A DNA stretch of 64,000 nt from CAYQJS01 sp964417895 (GTDB taxonomy: Bacteria; Chloroflexota; UBA6077; SHYK01): assembly GCA_964417895.1 (NCBI GenBank), contig CAYQJS010000026.1, positions 1 through 64,000 of the forward strand, in the 5' to 3' direction. Both the position numbers and the translations under genes were made by a program. A model generated the notes under the pieces. It made no database searches, was not told the DNA's origin, and saw only the letters and a list, made by a program, of their open reading frames with translations. Below, piece after piece: positions 9,002 through 17,050 of the stretch (positions are counted from its first letter, which is position 1; every line of letters begins with the position of its first letter).

Positions 9002-9928
9002 TTGCTCGGACAGCCCATTCCAAACGTCCCCGACGAAGTCCTTGCGCTGCTTCCTTCGCCCCCGCAGAGGGTTGCGCCCCTCGATGAACGGGGACAACCT
9101 TGGTTGGTGCAGTACGGAAGCAGCAACGCTGTGCTGCGACGCTATCCGCCCGAACGCTATCCACCTGCCGCGAGCCTCAATCACGTGCGCTGGCTCCACG
9201 ACTTTCTTCGTGGTCTAGCTTCCACCGGGTTTCCTGCACCTTTGCCGGTGAACGACCTGGCGGGCGTCAGCTTGATGGTGGTGGGTGGAGCTATTTGGGA
9301 GCTCCTCACTTATCTACCAGGACGGGTGTTGGGCTGGTGCCGACGAGATGCGCTCTGGCAGACTGGCGACATCATCGCCCGGTTTCACGCTGCGTCAGAA
9401 CAAGTCAGTAGCGCAGACCAGCGCCCGGGGGCGCTGCCCCTGCCTGATTGCTGGCCCGCCACCCGCAGCATACAGAAACTCGTTCAGCAGTTTCATGACC
9501 AACTCGATGTACCCTCTTACGCTACCGCACGTCGCTGCGTCATCCACGGAGATCCGACGAGCCACAATGTGCTTGTTCGGGGGCGGCCATCGCGCCCCAG
9601 TGGTCTTATTGATTTCACCCTGGCCTACCGCGAAGCGGCTTCGGCCGACCTGGCCTTTGCCTTGTGGCGCAGCGGGCGTCCAGCCCAACACGCGTTGGAC
9701 TACGACCTTAGCCGGGTTGCCTCGCTAGTTCGCGGCTACCATCGGGTGCGCCGGCTTGAGCCGGGCGAAGCAGCACTGATCCCGGTCCTTATGCTGGGGC
9801 GCGGGCTCCAAATGCTTACGCGCCTGGAGTCTCGTGGGCAGAATGACGCAGCTCTCCTAGGACGGCTGACCTGGGTTTCCTCGCACCAGCAGGAAATCCA
9901 TGGGGCGGTCCTAGCCGGACTGAGCTAG
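9002..9928 (+). CDS. Aminoglycoside phosphotransferase-like kinase
   Basis: A 308-aa APH/choline-kinase-fold protein. The catalytic loop CVIHGDPTSHNVL (about residues 178-190) and the Mg-binding LIDFTLAY (about 202) correspond to the family HGDxxxxN and IDF motifs. The TTG start at 9002 is supported by AGAAGG seven bases upstream. Members phosphorylate small hydroxylated or amino compounds; nothing shows that this one confers antibiotic resistance. Its stop abuts the stop of the opposite-strand HAD gene with no gap. Confidence 0.85.
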   Translation: MLGQPIPNVPDEVLALLPSPPQRVAPLDERGQPWLVQYGSSNAVLRRYPPERYPPAASLNHVRWLHDFLRGLASTGFPAPLPVNDLAGVSLMVVGGAIWELLTYLPGRVLGWCRRDALWQTGDIIARFHAASEQVSSADQRPGALPLPDCWPATRSIQKLVQQFHDQLDVPSYATARRCVIHGDPTSHNVLVRGRPSRPSGLIDFTLAYREAASADLAFALWRSGRPAQHALDYDLSRVASLVRGYHRVRRLEPGEAALIPVLMLGRGLQMLTRLESRGQNDAALLGRLTWVSSHQQEIHGAVLAGLS

Positions 9929-10597
9929 TCAAACCACCCTTGCGCCAGCGACTTTGAGCCAGGGAGCTTCCCGTCCAACCAGACCAGGAAGCGCGGCCAG
10001 ATCGGCGAGTACGTCCCTCGCTCCCGCCGCGAAGAGATCCGCGCGGCTGGTCGCGCCACTCACCACGCCGATGAATGGGACTCCGGCCGCCGCCGCGGTC
10101 GCTCCGTCGATGGCGCTGTCGCCGACGTAGACAGATTCCGCCGGCTCTGTTGCGCCGAGCTCGGCCAGCGCGCGCTGGATACCTTCGGGATGCGGTTTGA
10201 AATGGGTCACGTCTTCACCGCCGACGATCACATCGAAGACGCCAGTGACTTCGGCCCGATCCAGGATGGCCTCGATCCGGAAGCGGAACTTGGTCGACAC
10301 AATGCCGAGTCGATGGTCCGCCTGCCGCAGCGCCGTGAGCACGGATGTCACCGGCGGGTAAAGGGATGTCAGATCCACCATGACCTCGTCTGCCCGCTCG
10401 AGGAAGGCCGCCACGAGCGGTTCGGTCGGGTACTCTGGCGCCAGCTGCGCGAACGTGGAAGTGAGCGAGTGGCCGATGAGCCGGCGAACGCGGTCAGGCT
10501 CGGGGCGCGGCAGGCCAGCCTGGCTGAGCGCATGACAGACGCAGGTCTCAACGGCAGTCGCCGAGTCCGCCAGGGTGAGGTCGAAGTCGAAAAGCAC
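9929..10597 (-). CDS. HAD-family phosphatase, phosphoglycolate phosphatase-like
   Basis: The nucleophile motif FDFDLTLADS stands at the N-terminus, motif II is in LGIVSTKFR (about residue 100), the conserved Lys in FKPHPEG, and the acidic motif IV in YVGDSAIDG. The helical cap sits between motifs I and II, as in Gph/PGP-type (subclass IA) enzymes. 222 aa. The start is GTG 10597; an in-frame TGA upstream excludes a much longer protein, though an ATT codon four codons earlier would restore the common IRIVLFDFD beginning. Confidence 0.88.
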   Translation of the reverse strand: MLFDFDLTLADSATAVETCVCHALSQAGLPRPEPDRVRRLIGHSLTSTFAQLAPEYPTEPLVAAFLERADEVMVDLTSLYPPVTSVLTALRQADHRLGIVSTKFRFRIEAILDRAEVTGVFDVIVGGEDVTHFKPHPEGIQRALAELGATEPAESVYVGDSAIDGATAAAAGVPFIGVVSGATSRADLFAAGARDVLADLAALPGLVGREAPWLKVAGARVV

Positions 10598-10665
10598 GAT
10601 GCGAATGGCGACGCTCCGGGGCCAGGGAGGTCAAAATGAGGGACCTGCCATCGATTATAGGGGGC

Positions 10666-10674
10666 TGCTATAAC
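10666..10674 (+). promoter_or_regulatory. Extended -10 box (TGcTATAAC), possibly leaderless
   Basis: TG-N-TATAAC lies 6 to 12 bases before the ATG of the HAD-IB gene. If used, transcription would begin at or next to the start codon, giving a leaderless message. No ribosome binding site is visible ahead of that ATG, which agrees with this. No good -35 box. Confidence 0.4.
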
Positions 10675-10680
10675 AGCCCA

Positions 10681-11344
10681 ATGTCTGCCCAACCGCCAAT
10701 CCGCCTCGGAGCGTTCGATCTCGACGGCACTATCACGCGCGGGCCTACCGTCTGCGAAGCCATCGCCGACGCCCTGGGGCAGGGGGCCCGCATGCGAGAG
10801 CTGGAACAGTTGCGCGACCTGGATGCCATCCTATCGGCGCGCGAGCAGATGGCCCAGTGGTACCGATGCGCTCCCCGAGAGCCGCTCGTCGCCTATCAGA
10901 CCGGCACCCGGCCCGGCCCCAAGGGCCGAGGAGGCCTTCGCCTGGCTCCGAGAGCATGAGATCCCAACGGCAATTGTCTCAGTCACCTGGACCTTCGCTG
11001 TGAGGTGGTTCGCCACGACGCTCCGAGCCGACTACTACGTCGGCACCCGCCTCCTGGACAGCGGGCACATCGAGCACATGTGGCCTCATGCAAAAGCCGA
11101 ATGGCTCACTGCTCGGATGCGGGAGCTGACGCTAGATCGTAGGGAGGTTGCTGCCGTCGGCGACTCCGTTGGCGACGTACCGATGCTTAAGGCAGTTGGC
11201 CATCCCGTCTTCGTGGGTGGGGAGCTGCCGTCCGAGCTCGAGCACGCCTGGCATGCGTCCGATGGCCACCTGCTGCAGATCGCGAAGCGCCTCGTGCGCC
11301 GCCAAGGACCGGCCGGAACAGCCGCACGCAGAAGCGGCGCATAA
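10681..11344 (+). pseudogene. HAD-IB phosphatase (SerB-like), frameshifted
   Basis: The first part (from ATG 10681) has the nucleophile motif GAFDLDGTITRG and runs to about 10915. The rest of the same fold (EEAFAWLREHEIPTAIVS, then AVGDSVGDVPML for motif IV) continues in the next frame to 11344. Joining the two gives a normal phosphoserine-phosphatase-like protein of about 220 aa. The break falls in a C/G-rich stretch (about 10905-10925), consistent with one extra base. It may be a true pseudogene or a sequencing or assembly error. Confidence 0.75.
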
Positions 11345-11728
11345 ATGCGGTGTCCGGTCACCACAACGTACCTAGAGATGAACAGCCCCGCAGACCTCCG
11401 GCCCGCGCGCTCGAGCACCACCCCAGTGGGATACTTCGAGCTAGCGCGCCAGGGTGGAGACGACATCGAGATAGCCTATCTTGGCCTGTTGCCGAGATTC
11501 ATCGGCCAGGGCTTCGGCGGCATCCTGTTGACGGCCGCGGCCAGCCGAGCATGGGAGCTCGGAGCCAATCGGGTATGGGTTCACACCTGTACGCTGGACC
11601 ATCCCCAGGCGCTGAGTAACTACCAGGCGCGGGGCTTTCGGGTTTATCGGATCGAAGAGACGATCGAGGACCTTCCGGACCAACCGCTGGAACCGTGGCC
11701 AGGCGCGAGCTTGGAATCAATTGAATGA
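11345..11728 (+). CDS. GNAT acetyltransferase with an internal deletion
   Basis: The C-terminal half is a clear GNAT fold: YLGLLPRFIGQGFGGILL is the acetyl-CoA pyrophosphate-binding motif A, followed by VWVHTCTLDHPQAL and NYQARGF. The N-terminus TTTYLEMNSPADLRPA also looks like the beginning of this subfamily, but in relatives of about 190 aa some 55-60 residues lie between it and the GYFEL strand. Here only about eight separate them, so most of the first alpha/beta portion seems to have been lost in frame. The ATG directly follows the stop of the HAD-IB gene. It is probably non-functional or altered. Confidence 0.7.
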   Translation: MRCPVTTTYLEMNSPADLRPARSSTTPVGYFELARQGGDDIEIAYLGLLPRFIGQGFGGILLTAAASRAWELGANRVWVHTCTLDHPQALSNYQARGFRVYRIEETIEDLPDQPLEPWPGASLESIE

Positions 11729-12142
11729 TCCATCCAATAGCTGGCGGAAAGTTTCGCAGGTGACGATCCGCACCCCCTGATGTTCCTTCAGAACCAGGAG
11801 GTCCTGATCCTCGGTGACCAGGTAATCGGCCCGGGCTGCCATCGCGGTGGCCAGGAACTTGTCGTCTTTCGGGTCACGCGAGACCGCCGCTACTTGCGGG
11901 ATCTCGACCACCTCAGCTTGACCCAGAAGCTCAATTACGCTGGCTAAGTCAAAGCGGCCTAGAGTCTGAAATTTGGTGGTGAGCTCCTCACGGTGGAGAA
12001 CTTCCAGGATCTCGGCGATGACGGGTTGAGAGACAAACAGCCGGTGGAGTTCCGGGGAGGTGAAGAGGGCACGACCGCAAAAATTGTAGGGATTGATCAA
12101 GCCCCGGACGAAGACGACGGTGTCAAACACAACTTTAATCAT
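11717..12142 (-). CDS. PIN-domain toxin (putative toxin component, PIN family)
   Basis: A 141-aa PIN nuclease-like protein. The first acidic residue is in VVFDTVVFV (residue 7), with later conserved acidic positions in DPKDDKFLATA and the DYLVTEDQDLL end, all typical of the COG1569-like PIN toxins. It starts eight bases inside the upstream antitoxin gene, the usual overlapping antitoxin-toxin order. The 3' end overlaps the convergent GNAT gene by 12 bases. Confidence 0.88.
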   Translation of the reverse strand: MIKVVFDTVVFVRGLINPYNFCGRALFTSPELHRLFVSQPVIAEILEVLHREELTTKFQTLGRFDLASVIELLGQAEVVEIPQVAAVSRDPKDDKFLATAMAARADYLVTEDQDLLVLKEHQGVRIVTCETFRQLLDGSFN

Positions 12143-12446
12143 GCCGCTTGCGGACAGCCTTCACCGCGTCGTCAATGGCCGTGTTGATCTCCTCATCGCT
12201 GTAGTCTTTCACTTCTGCCTCTTCTCGAACGGCGGCAAAGTGGTCGTAGAGATCCTTGACCCACGGCGAGCCAGCCACGCGCTGAGTGACGCTTACGGGT
12301 CGGATGCGCAGCTCACCTGGGAGCAGGCTGATCTGCAGCAGGGTGTCCGCCTCGATCCCTAGCTTCTGCCGGAATTCAGCGGGAATCGTGATCTGTCCGC
12401 TTCGCACGGGGCGGATGATCCGGGTAAGCGGTTCGCTCTCTGGCAT
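12135..12446 (-). CDS. AbrB/MazE/SpoVT-family antitoxin
   Basis: A 103-aa protein whose first half is a swapped-hairpin DNA-binding domain (RSGQITIPAEFRQKLGI, residues 15-31), the hallmark of AbrB-type antitoxins. The acidic C-terminus would bind and neutralise the PIN toxin encoded just downstream. The upstream AT-rich segment (12470-12512) is a likely site for autoregulation. Confidence 0.88.
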   Translation of the reverse strand: MPESEPLTRIIRPVRSGQITIPAEFRQKLGIEADTLLQISLLPGELRIRPVSVTQRVAGSPWVKDLYDHFAAVREEAEVKDYSDEEINTAIDDAVKAVRKRHD

Positions 12447-12674
12447 TTGGCTCTCCTCTCTCGAAGGATAGTGTGAATTACAATATCCCTGATAATACAG
12501 ATTCTGTAGTTATGTCCGAGCCAGCACCACCGTGAGGTTGCGGGTATCCTGAGCCGGTTCCCGCTGATCCAGCCGACCAGCAGCACCACCAGTAGCACCG
12601 CGGGTTGAACTCCCCGGCCCATCGTGGTATATGGCTTATGACACCTACGCAAACACCCAGAGAGGGATGCAACT
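12447..12674. promoter_or_regulatory. Divergent region between antitoxin and Rieske gene, AT-rich core
   Basis: Bases 12470-12512 are unusually AT-rich for this window (runs such as AATTACAATATCC and GATAATACAG). They lie just upstream of the antitoxin gene on the minus strand and about 165 bases upstream of the Rieske gene. This is the best candidate for the toxin-antitoxin promoter/operator. I could not align clear -35/-10 pairs. The rest of the gap is featureless. Confidence 0.35.
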
Positions 12675-13838
12675 ATGCTGACGAAAGAGCAGAACGAGCG
12701 ATTGACCCAGACCGGAACGGGAACGCCGATGGGCAACCTGCTGCGCCGCTACTGGCACGTGGTCGGAACGCTCCCCGAGCTCGAGACCGAGCCCGTACAG
12801 CCAGTGCGGCTTCTGGGCGAGAACCTGACGCTCTTCCGCGACGAGCGCGGGCGAATCGGCCTCATCGCCGAACGCTGCGCCCACCGCGCCATCTCCCTCG
12901 CGTATGGGATTCCGCAGCAAAACGGCCTCCGGTGTGCCTACCACGGCTGGACCTACGACACCGAAGGGCACGTCGTCGACATGCCGTTCGAGCCTGCCTG
13001 CCTGCCGCTGAAGATCAAGGCCTATCCCGTCGAGGAGCTGGGCGGCCTCCTCTGGGCGTATCTCGGCCCCGAGCCACGGCCGCTGCTCCCGCGCTACGAG
13101 GGCTATGTGCGCGATGACATGGACAAGAACGTCAGTTTGAAGGTACTCGACTGTAACTGGCTGCAATGCATGGACAACTCCATGGACCCGGTCCATTTCG
13201 AGCACCTGCACGGCCACTACGGCAACTACATCAACAAGCGCCTGGGTAAACCTCCAGCCATGAAGACACCACGCCACCTCAAGATCGACTTCGACATCTT
13301 CGAGTACGGTGTCTATAAGCGCCGCCTGATAGAGGGCGATCCGGAGGATAGCGACGACTGGACCGTCGGGCATCCGATCCTTTTCCCGAACACCCTGGCC
13401 CAGCTTCAGGATGCCTATCACAGCTACCAGATACGGGTGCCCATCGACGACACGCACACCATGCACGTGCTCTATCGCGGCGCACCGCGCAAGCCGGGCG
13501 CCGCGCAACAGGAAGGCCTGCGTGTGGTGCGCGAAAAGGTCGAGTACAACGACCTGGGGCTCGTTCACGCTCCGGTCGTCATCCGCCAGGACGAGATGGC
13601 GTGGATCGGCCAGGGCCCCATCTCAGACCGCACCATCGAACACCTCGTGACCTCTGACAGGGGCGTAGCCCTCTACCACAACCTCCTGTTCGAAAACATC
13701 GAGAGGGTGGAGCGGGGAGAGGACCCGATGGCGGTGGTGCGGGATCCCGCCAAGAACAACCCGATGATCGCGATTCGCCACGAGCGCGTCGCCCGAGGGG
13801 CCTTCCGGGACGATCTCGTCGGCGCCGCGAGCGTTTAG
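12675..13838 (+). CDS. Rieske oxygenase alpha subunit (phthalate 4,5-dioxygenase-like)
   Basis: An aromatic-ring-hydroxylating oxygenase, 387 aa. The Rieske cluster ligands are C68-x-H70 and C87-x2-H90 (CAHR ... CAYHGW). The mononuclear iron site follows as D171-x2-H174-x4-H179 within DNSMDPVHFEHLHG. This is the single-component-oxygenase (alpha-only, phthalate-type) architecture, so a separate reductase would be needed; none is nearby. The ATG at 12675 fits homologous N-termini (LTKEQNERLTQTGTGTPMG). The bicupin gene follows after 46 bases and is probably in the same operon, suggesting that oxidation and ring cleavage are linked (inference). Confidence 0.93.
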   Translation: MLTKEQNERLTQTGTGTPMGNLLRRYWHVVGTLPELETEPVQPVRLLGENLTLFRDERGRIGLIAERCAHRAISLAYGIPQQNGLRCAYHGWTYDTEGHVVDMPFEPACLPLKIKAYPVEELGGLLWAYLGPEPRPLLPRYEGYVRDDMDKNVSLKVLDCNWLQCMDNSMDPVHFEHLHGHYGNYINKRLGKPPAMKTPRHLKIDFDIFEYGVYKRRLIEGDPEDSDDWTVGHPILFPNTLAQLQDAYHSYQIRVPIDDTHTMHVLYRGAPRKPGAAQQEGLRVVREKVEYNDLGLVHAPVVIRQDEMAWIGQGPISDRTIEHLVTSDRGVALYHNLLFENIERVERGEDPMAVVRDPAKNNPMIAIRHERVARGAFRDDLVGAASV

Positions 13839-13884
13839 CGCGCCCGATCAGCTAACCAGAGCAGCAGTGAAAGGAGCACCCACC

Positions 13885-15027
13885 ATGGCGATTGCGGACC
13901 AGCCAACCGAGACCTCCGCCGCCGTCACGGCGACGGCCAACCTGAAGGACGCGTACAACCGCTGGATCGAGGCGCAGGGGATCCCCATCCACCGCGGGTA
14001 CTTCGTCGAGGACATTCGCACCGTTGAGCTCGGGCCCTGGGAGGAGCGGGGCTGTAACGCTGCCTTCCTCGTGTTGGCCGGGCAGGAGGGCGTGAGCGAG
14101 ACGCGCATCAGCGAGATTCCGCCCGGGGCGACGCTCCCGCCGGTTCGATTCACCCTCGACGAGGTCGTGTACGTCGCGGAGGGCCGCGGCCTGACCACCG
14201 TGTGGGCTGGCGACGGACCGAAGACGACCTTCGAGTGGGAGAAGCGGAGCATGTTCCTGTTGCCCCGTGGCTGCACCCACCAACTGAGCAACGCCACGGG
14301 CAACGTTCCGGCGCGTCTGATGCACGTGAACCATCTCCCATTCTCCATGCACATCGTGCCCGACGCCAAGTTCTACTTCGACAACCCCTACGTCGACTCG
14401 GAGCTGTTGTACGGCGACGGTGGCCTCTACTCAGAGGCGAAGGCCATTCAGCCGGCCGCGGGCTCCCGCGCGGCCGAGATGCGGCGCGTGCTCTGGCTCG
14501 GGAACTTCTTCCCGGACATGGGCGTGTGGGACAAGCTGCACACCTATGAGGAGCGCGGCGCGGGCGGCCTCCGTGTCGGCGTCCAGTTCGCCAAGTCGAC
14601 GATCAACGGCCACATGTCCGTCTTCCCCTCCCGGACTTACAAGAAGGGCCATCGCCATGGCCCCGGTGTCGTGATCGTGATCCCGGCCGGTGAGGGGTAC
14701 TCGATCATGTGGCCGGAGGGCGAAGGAAAGGTGGTCGTGCCCTGGCACGAGGCCAGCGTATTCGTCCCGCCGGACCGCTGGTTCCACCAGCACTTCAACG
14801 TCGGCGCCATCCCCGCTCGGTATCTCGCGCTCCACGCACCTCGGCCCGGGGTGAGCACCGAGCGCGTCATCGACTTCGCCAGGGACCAGATCGAATACCC
14901 GAACGAGGAGCCGTTCATTCGGGAGAAGTTCGAGGGGGAGATGGCGAAGCGGGGCCTCACGAGCCTGATGCCGGAGGAGGCGTACCACGACCCCGACTAC
15001 CGCTGGGACTTCGACGAAGAGGACTGA
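13885..15027 (+). CDS. Bicupin protein, dioxygenase-like
   Basis: A 380-aa protein with two cupin barrels. The first spans about residues 75-150 (PPVRFTLDEVVYVAEG, later PRGCTHQL). The second spans about 235-320 and carries candidate metal ligands in KKGHRHGPG and a C-terminal His in RWFHQHFN. ATG 13885 is chosen because AAGGAG lies eight bases upstream; a GTG at 13867 would also be in frame. Family members include gentisate dioxygenase-like and uncharacterised bicupins. It lies 46 bases after the Rieske gene. The exact reaction is unknown. Confidence 0.82.
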   Translation: MAIADQPTETSAAVTATANLKDAYNRWIEAQGIPIHRGYFVEDIRTVELGPWEERGCNAAFLVLAGQEGVSETRISEIPPGATLPPVRFTLDEVVYVAEGRGLTTVWAGDGPKTTFEWEKRSMFLLPRGCTHQLSNATGNVPARLMHVNHLPFSMHIVPDAKFYFDNPYVDSELLYGDGGLYSEAKAIQPAAGSRAAEMRRVLWLGNFFPDMGVWDKLHTYEERGAGGLRVGVQFAKSTINGHMSVFPSRTYKKGHRHGPGVVIVIPAGEGYSIMWPEGEGKVVVPWHEASVFVPPDRWFHQHFNVGAIPARYLALHAPRPGVSTERVIDFARDQIEYPNEEPFIREKFEGEMAKRGLTSLMPEEAYHDPDYRWDFDEED

Positions 15028-15102
15028 CGAGGCAAGAGGCAGCAGGCAATAGGCAAGGGGTGGGCTACGAGCCCCACGTCTGACTCGTTCCTGCAGTTTG
15101 TC

Positions 15103-15384
15103 TTGGACCAGCTTCGGGAGTTGGGCGACGTTCGCAGCCGTGCTATGTTCGGCGGCCACGGTCTCTACAGCGCCGAAGCCTTCTTCGGCATCGTCTATGA
15201 CGACGGCCTGTACTTCAAGACCGATGCCGTCAGCGCGGCGGGCTACGTCGAAAAGGGGATGCGGTCGTTCCAGCCAAATGAGCGGCAGCGCTTGCGCAAC
15301 TACTACGAGGTTCCTCCTGACGTGGTGGACGACCGCGAGCAGCTCGTGTTGTGGGCGGAAGCAGCGCTGAAGGCCGGAGGCTAG
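15103..15384 (+). CDS. TfoX N-terminal domain protein
   Basis: A small protein with the TfoX/Sxy N-terminal domain: RAMFGGHGLY followed by FFGIVYDDGLYFKTD and a Tyr-rich C-terminus ending in VLWAEAALKA. The TTG at 15103 gives 93 aa, but the conserved family start (SFLQFVLDQL) is encoded by the 12 codons before it, in the same open frame that runs back to the bicupin stop codon. No ATG or GTG exists there, so the real start is unresolved (perhaps CTG 15091, or a lost start). Confidence 0.75.
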   Translation: MDQLRELGDVRSRAMFGGHGLYSAEAFFGIVYDDGLYFKTDAVSAAGYVEKGMRSFQPNERQRLRNYYEVPPDVVDDREQLVLWAEAALKAGG

Positions 15385-15430
15385 CTTTAGCTAACTAACT
15401 AAGCTAAGAGTGCGGCCGAAAAGGCCAACC

Positions 15431-15532
15431 TGTCATCCTGAGCGAAGCGAAGGATCTGTCACGAACGTAAACTACCATGCACCAGCGCTACTTCAGCCCC
15501 AGATCCTTCGGCCTGCGGCCTCAGGATGACAG
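15431..15532. repeat. 100-bp palindromic repeat (family A, copy 1)
   Basis: Inverted arms TGTCATCCTGAGCGAAGCGA and its near-complement (CCTGCGGCCTCAGGATGACA) enclose about 60 bases. It sits between the convergent TfoX and lipoprotein genes. Other copies lie at 34512, 40261 and 58441. The rest of the 15385-15618 gap shows nothing else. Confidence 0.8.
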
Positions 15533-15618
15533 TTTGCGGCCGTGCTCCTAGACTAGTCGCGCCGCGCTGAGGTTGGTCTATTGGTCGGCGGGCGGCCCGC
15601 TCAACTCGCCGGCGGTTG

Positions 15619-16080
15619 CTACCTGATGGTGAAGGTCACCCTGTCGGAGGTAGCCGGGCTCACCGAGATGTGGTTGTTGCCAGTCAGCACGACTGTCGCC
15701 GTTTGGGCGCCAGCGGCCACGTTCTCGAAGGTGACCTCCTGGGCAGCGCTACGGAGGATCTTGGGGTTCCCGCTCGGGATCACGACCTCGGTCCCAAGAT
15801 AGGGCGCCGCGTCCTCGTCGAGAAAGTAGTGGAGGTGGTAGTCGGTCAGCTTCTGGGATTCGGCCCCCGGAACCAGGGCTGGCCCGCGATACTCGACTCT
15901 GACGCGCAGTGCTCCTGCGCTCGGCGCGTCGTTGGGCGCCGGTGAGGCGATCTTCAAGAACGCATCCGACGGCCTGGGAGCGACGTTGGCGCTCGTCCTG
16001 GGCGCGCAGGCGGGAAGTAGTCCAGCCAGCACGGCGGTGATAACGACAAGCATCGTGGTCGGCATGGTGGTGGCGGCCAT
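15619..16080 (-). CDS. Lipoprotein with DUF4399-like domain, function unknown
   Basis: A 153-aa exported lipoprotein. A hydrophobic signal (MLVVITAVLAGLLPAC) ends in a lipobox with the acceptor Cys at about residue 25. The mature part has SPAPNDAP followed by LTDYHLHYFLDED and AAGAQTATVVLTGNNH, a layout like DUF4399/DUF6130-type beta domains that hold His-rich loops. ATG 16080 is set by GAGGAGG seven bases upstream. It lies immediately downstream of the ABC permease genes and could be the last gene of that operon, though its role there is unknown. Confidence 0.65.
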   Translation of the reverse strand: MAATTMPTTMLVVITAVLAGLLPACAPRTSANVAPRPSDAFLKIASPAPNDAPSAGALRVRVEYRGPALVPGAESQKLTDYHLHYFLDEDAAPYLGTEVVIPSGNPKILRSAAQEVTFENVAAGAQTATVVLTGNNHISVSPATSDRVTFTIR

Positions 16081-16156
16081 CGGACGGCCTCCTCTCTGAA
16101 GTCGGCGGCATGCGGCGCGAGGGAAGCGCCGGCGCCAGGATTGCACACGTGCCGGC

Positions 16157-17050
16157 CTAGCCTTTCACCGACCCGGCGAGAATGCCGCGCACGAAATACT
16201 GCTGCAGGCTGAAGAAGATGAGCAGGGGCAGAACCATCGACACGAACGCGGCAGCCGTCAACAGTTGCCAGTCCCGACCGAGCGAGTTGACCAGGTTGGC
16301 GATGGTGACGGTCATCGGCGCGACATCAGGCGCCCCGCCCAGGTACACCAGAGCCACGAGCAGGTCGTTCCAAACCCACAGGAATTGAAAGATGGCGAGC
16401 GCCGCCAGGGCAGGCACCGATGTGGGGAGCACGAGGCGAAAGAACACCACGAGTGGGGAAGCGCCGTCCACCTGCGCGGCCTCCAGCATCTCTCGGGGTA
16501 AGGACGCGAAGAAGTTACGCAGCAGATAGATGGCCAGGGGGAGCCCGTACGCTGTGTGCGCCAGCCAGATGCCAAGAAACGTGCCGGTCAGGCCCAGAGC
16601 CGACAGGAGACGAAGCACGGGGATCAGGGTCGTCTGGAGGGGCACAACCAGCAGCCCGACGACTCCGAGAAAGAGGGCCGTCCTTCCTGGGAAATCCATC
16701 CACGCCAGGGCATAGGCAGCGAAAGCAGCAACCAGGATCGGGATCAACGTGGCAGGGACCGCGATAACCAGGCTGTTGAGAAAGCTCTGGGCCATGTTGT
16801 TCGTCGTCAGCACGCGCTCGTAGTTCTCGAGAGTAAATGTGAAGGGCAGCTGCAAGGCTGCCCACCATCCGGTCTGAGCGACCAGCGCTGGCGGGCGAAA
16901 AGAACTGACCAGCAGCCCCACCGTGGGCAGCATCCAGACCCCGGCGATCACGAGGACGGCGACGTGCACCGGGGCGCGCTGCAGCAGTGACGCAACGTTG
17001 ACCCGGGGGGCCGGGGCCCGACGCATGCTGCCAACCCGCTCGGCCATCAC
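16157..17050 (-). CDS. Sugar-type ABC transporter permease (MalG/UgpE-like)
   Basis: An inner-membrane permease of 297 aa with six predicted helices. The EAA loop that docks to the ATPase is seen as EMLEAAQVDGASPLVVFFRLVLP (about residues 195-217), and the C-terminus ends with YFVRGILAGSVKG as in MalG-type proteins. It overlaps the upstream permease gene by four bases (ATGA). It forms the carbohydrate importer together with the next three genes. Confidence 0.93.
   Translation of the reverse strand: MMAERVGSMRRAPAPRVNVASLLQRAPVHVAVLVIAGVWMLPTVGLLVSSFRPPALVAQTGWWAALQLPFTFTLENYERVLTTNNMAQSFLNSLVIAVPATLIPILVAAFAAYALAWMDFPGRTALFLGVVGLLVVPLQTTLIPVLRLLSALGLTGTFLGIWLAHTAYGLPLAIYLLRNFFASLPREMLEAAQVDGASPLVVFFRLVLPTSVPALAALAIFQFLWVWNDLLVALVYLGGAPDVAPMTVTIANLVNSLGRDWQLLTAAAFVSMVLPLLIFFSLQQYFVRGILAGSVKG

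Noticed and set aside
9002..9928. An antibiotic-resistance kinase
   Set aside because: Only the general phosphotransferase fold can be supported; no residues specific to a known resistance enzyme are recognisable.
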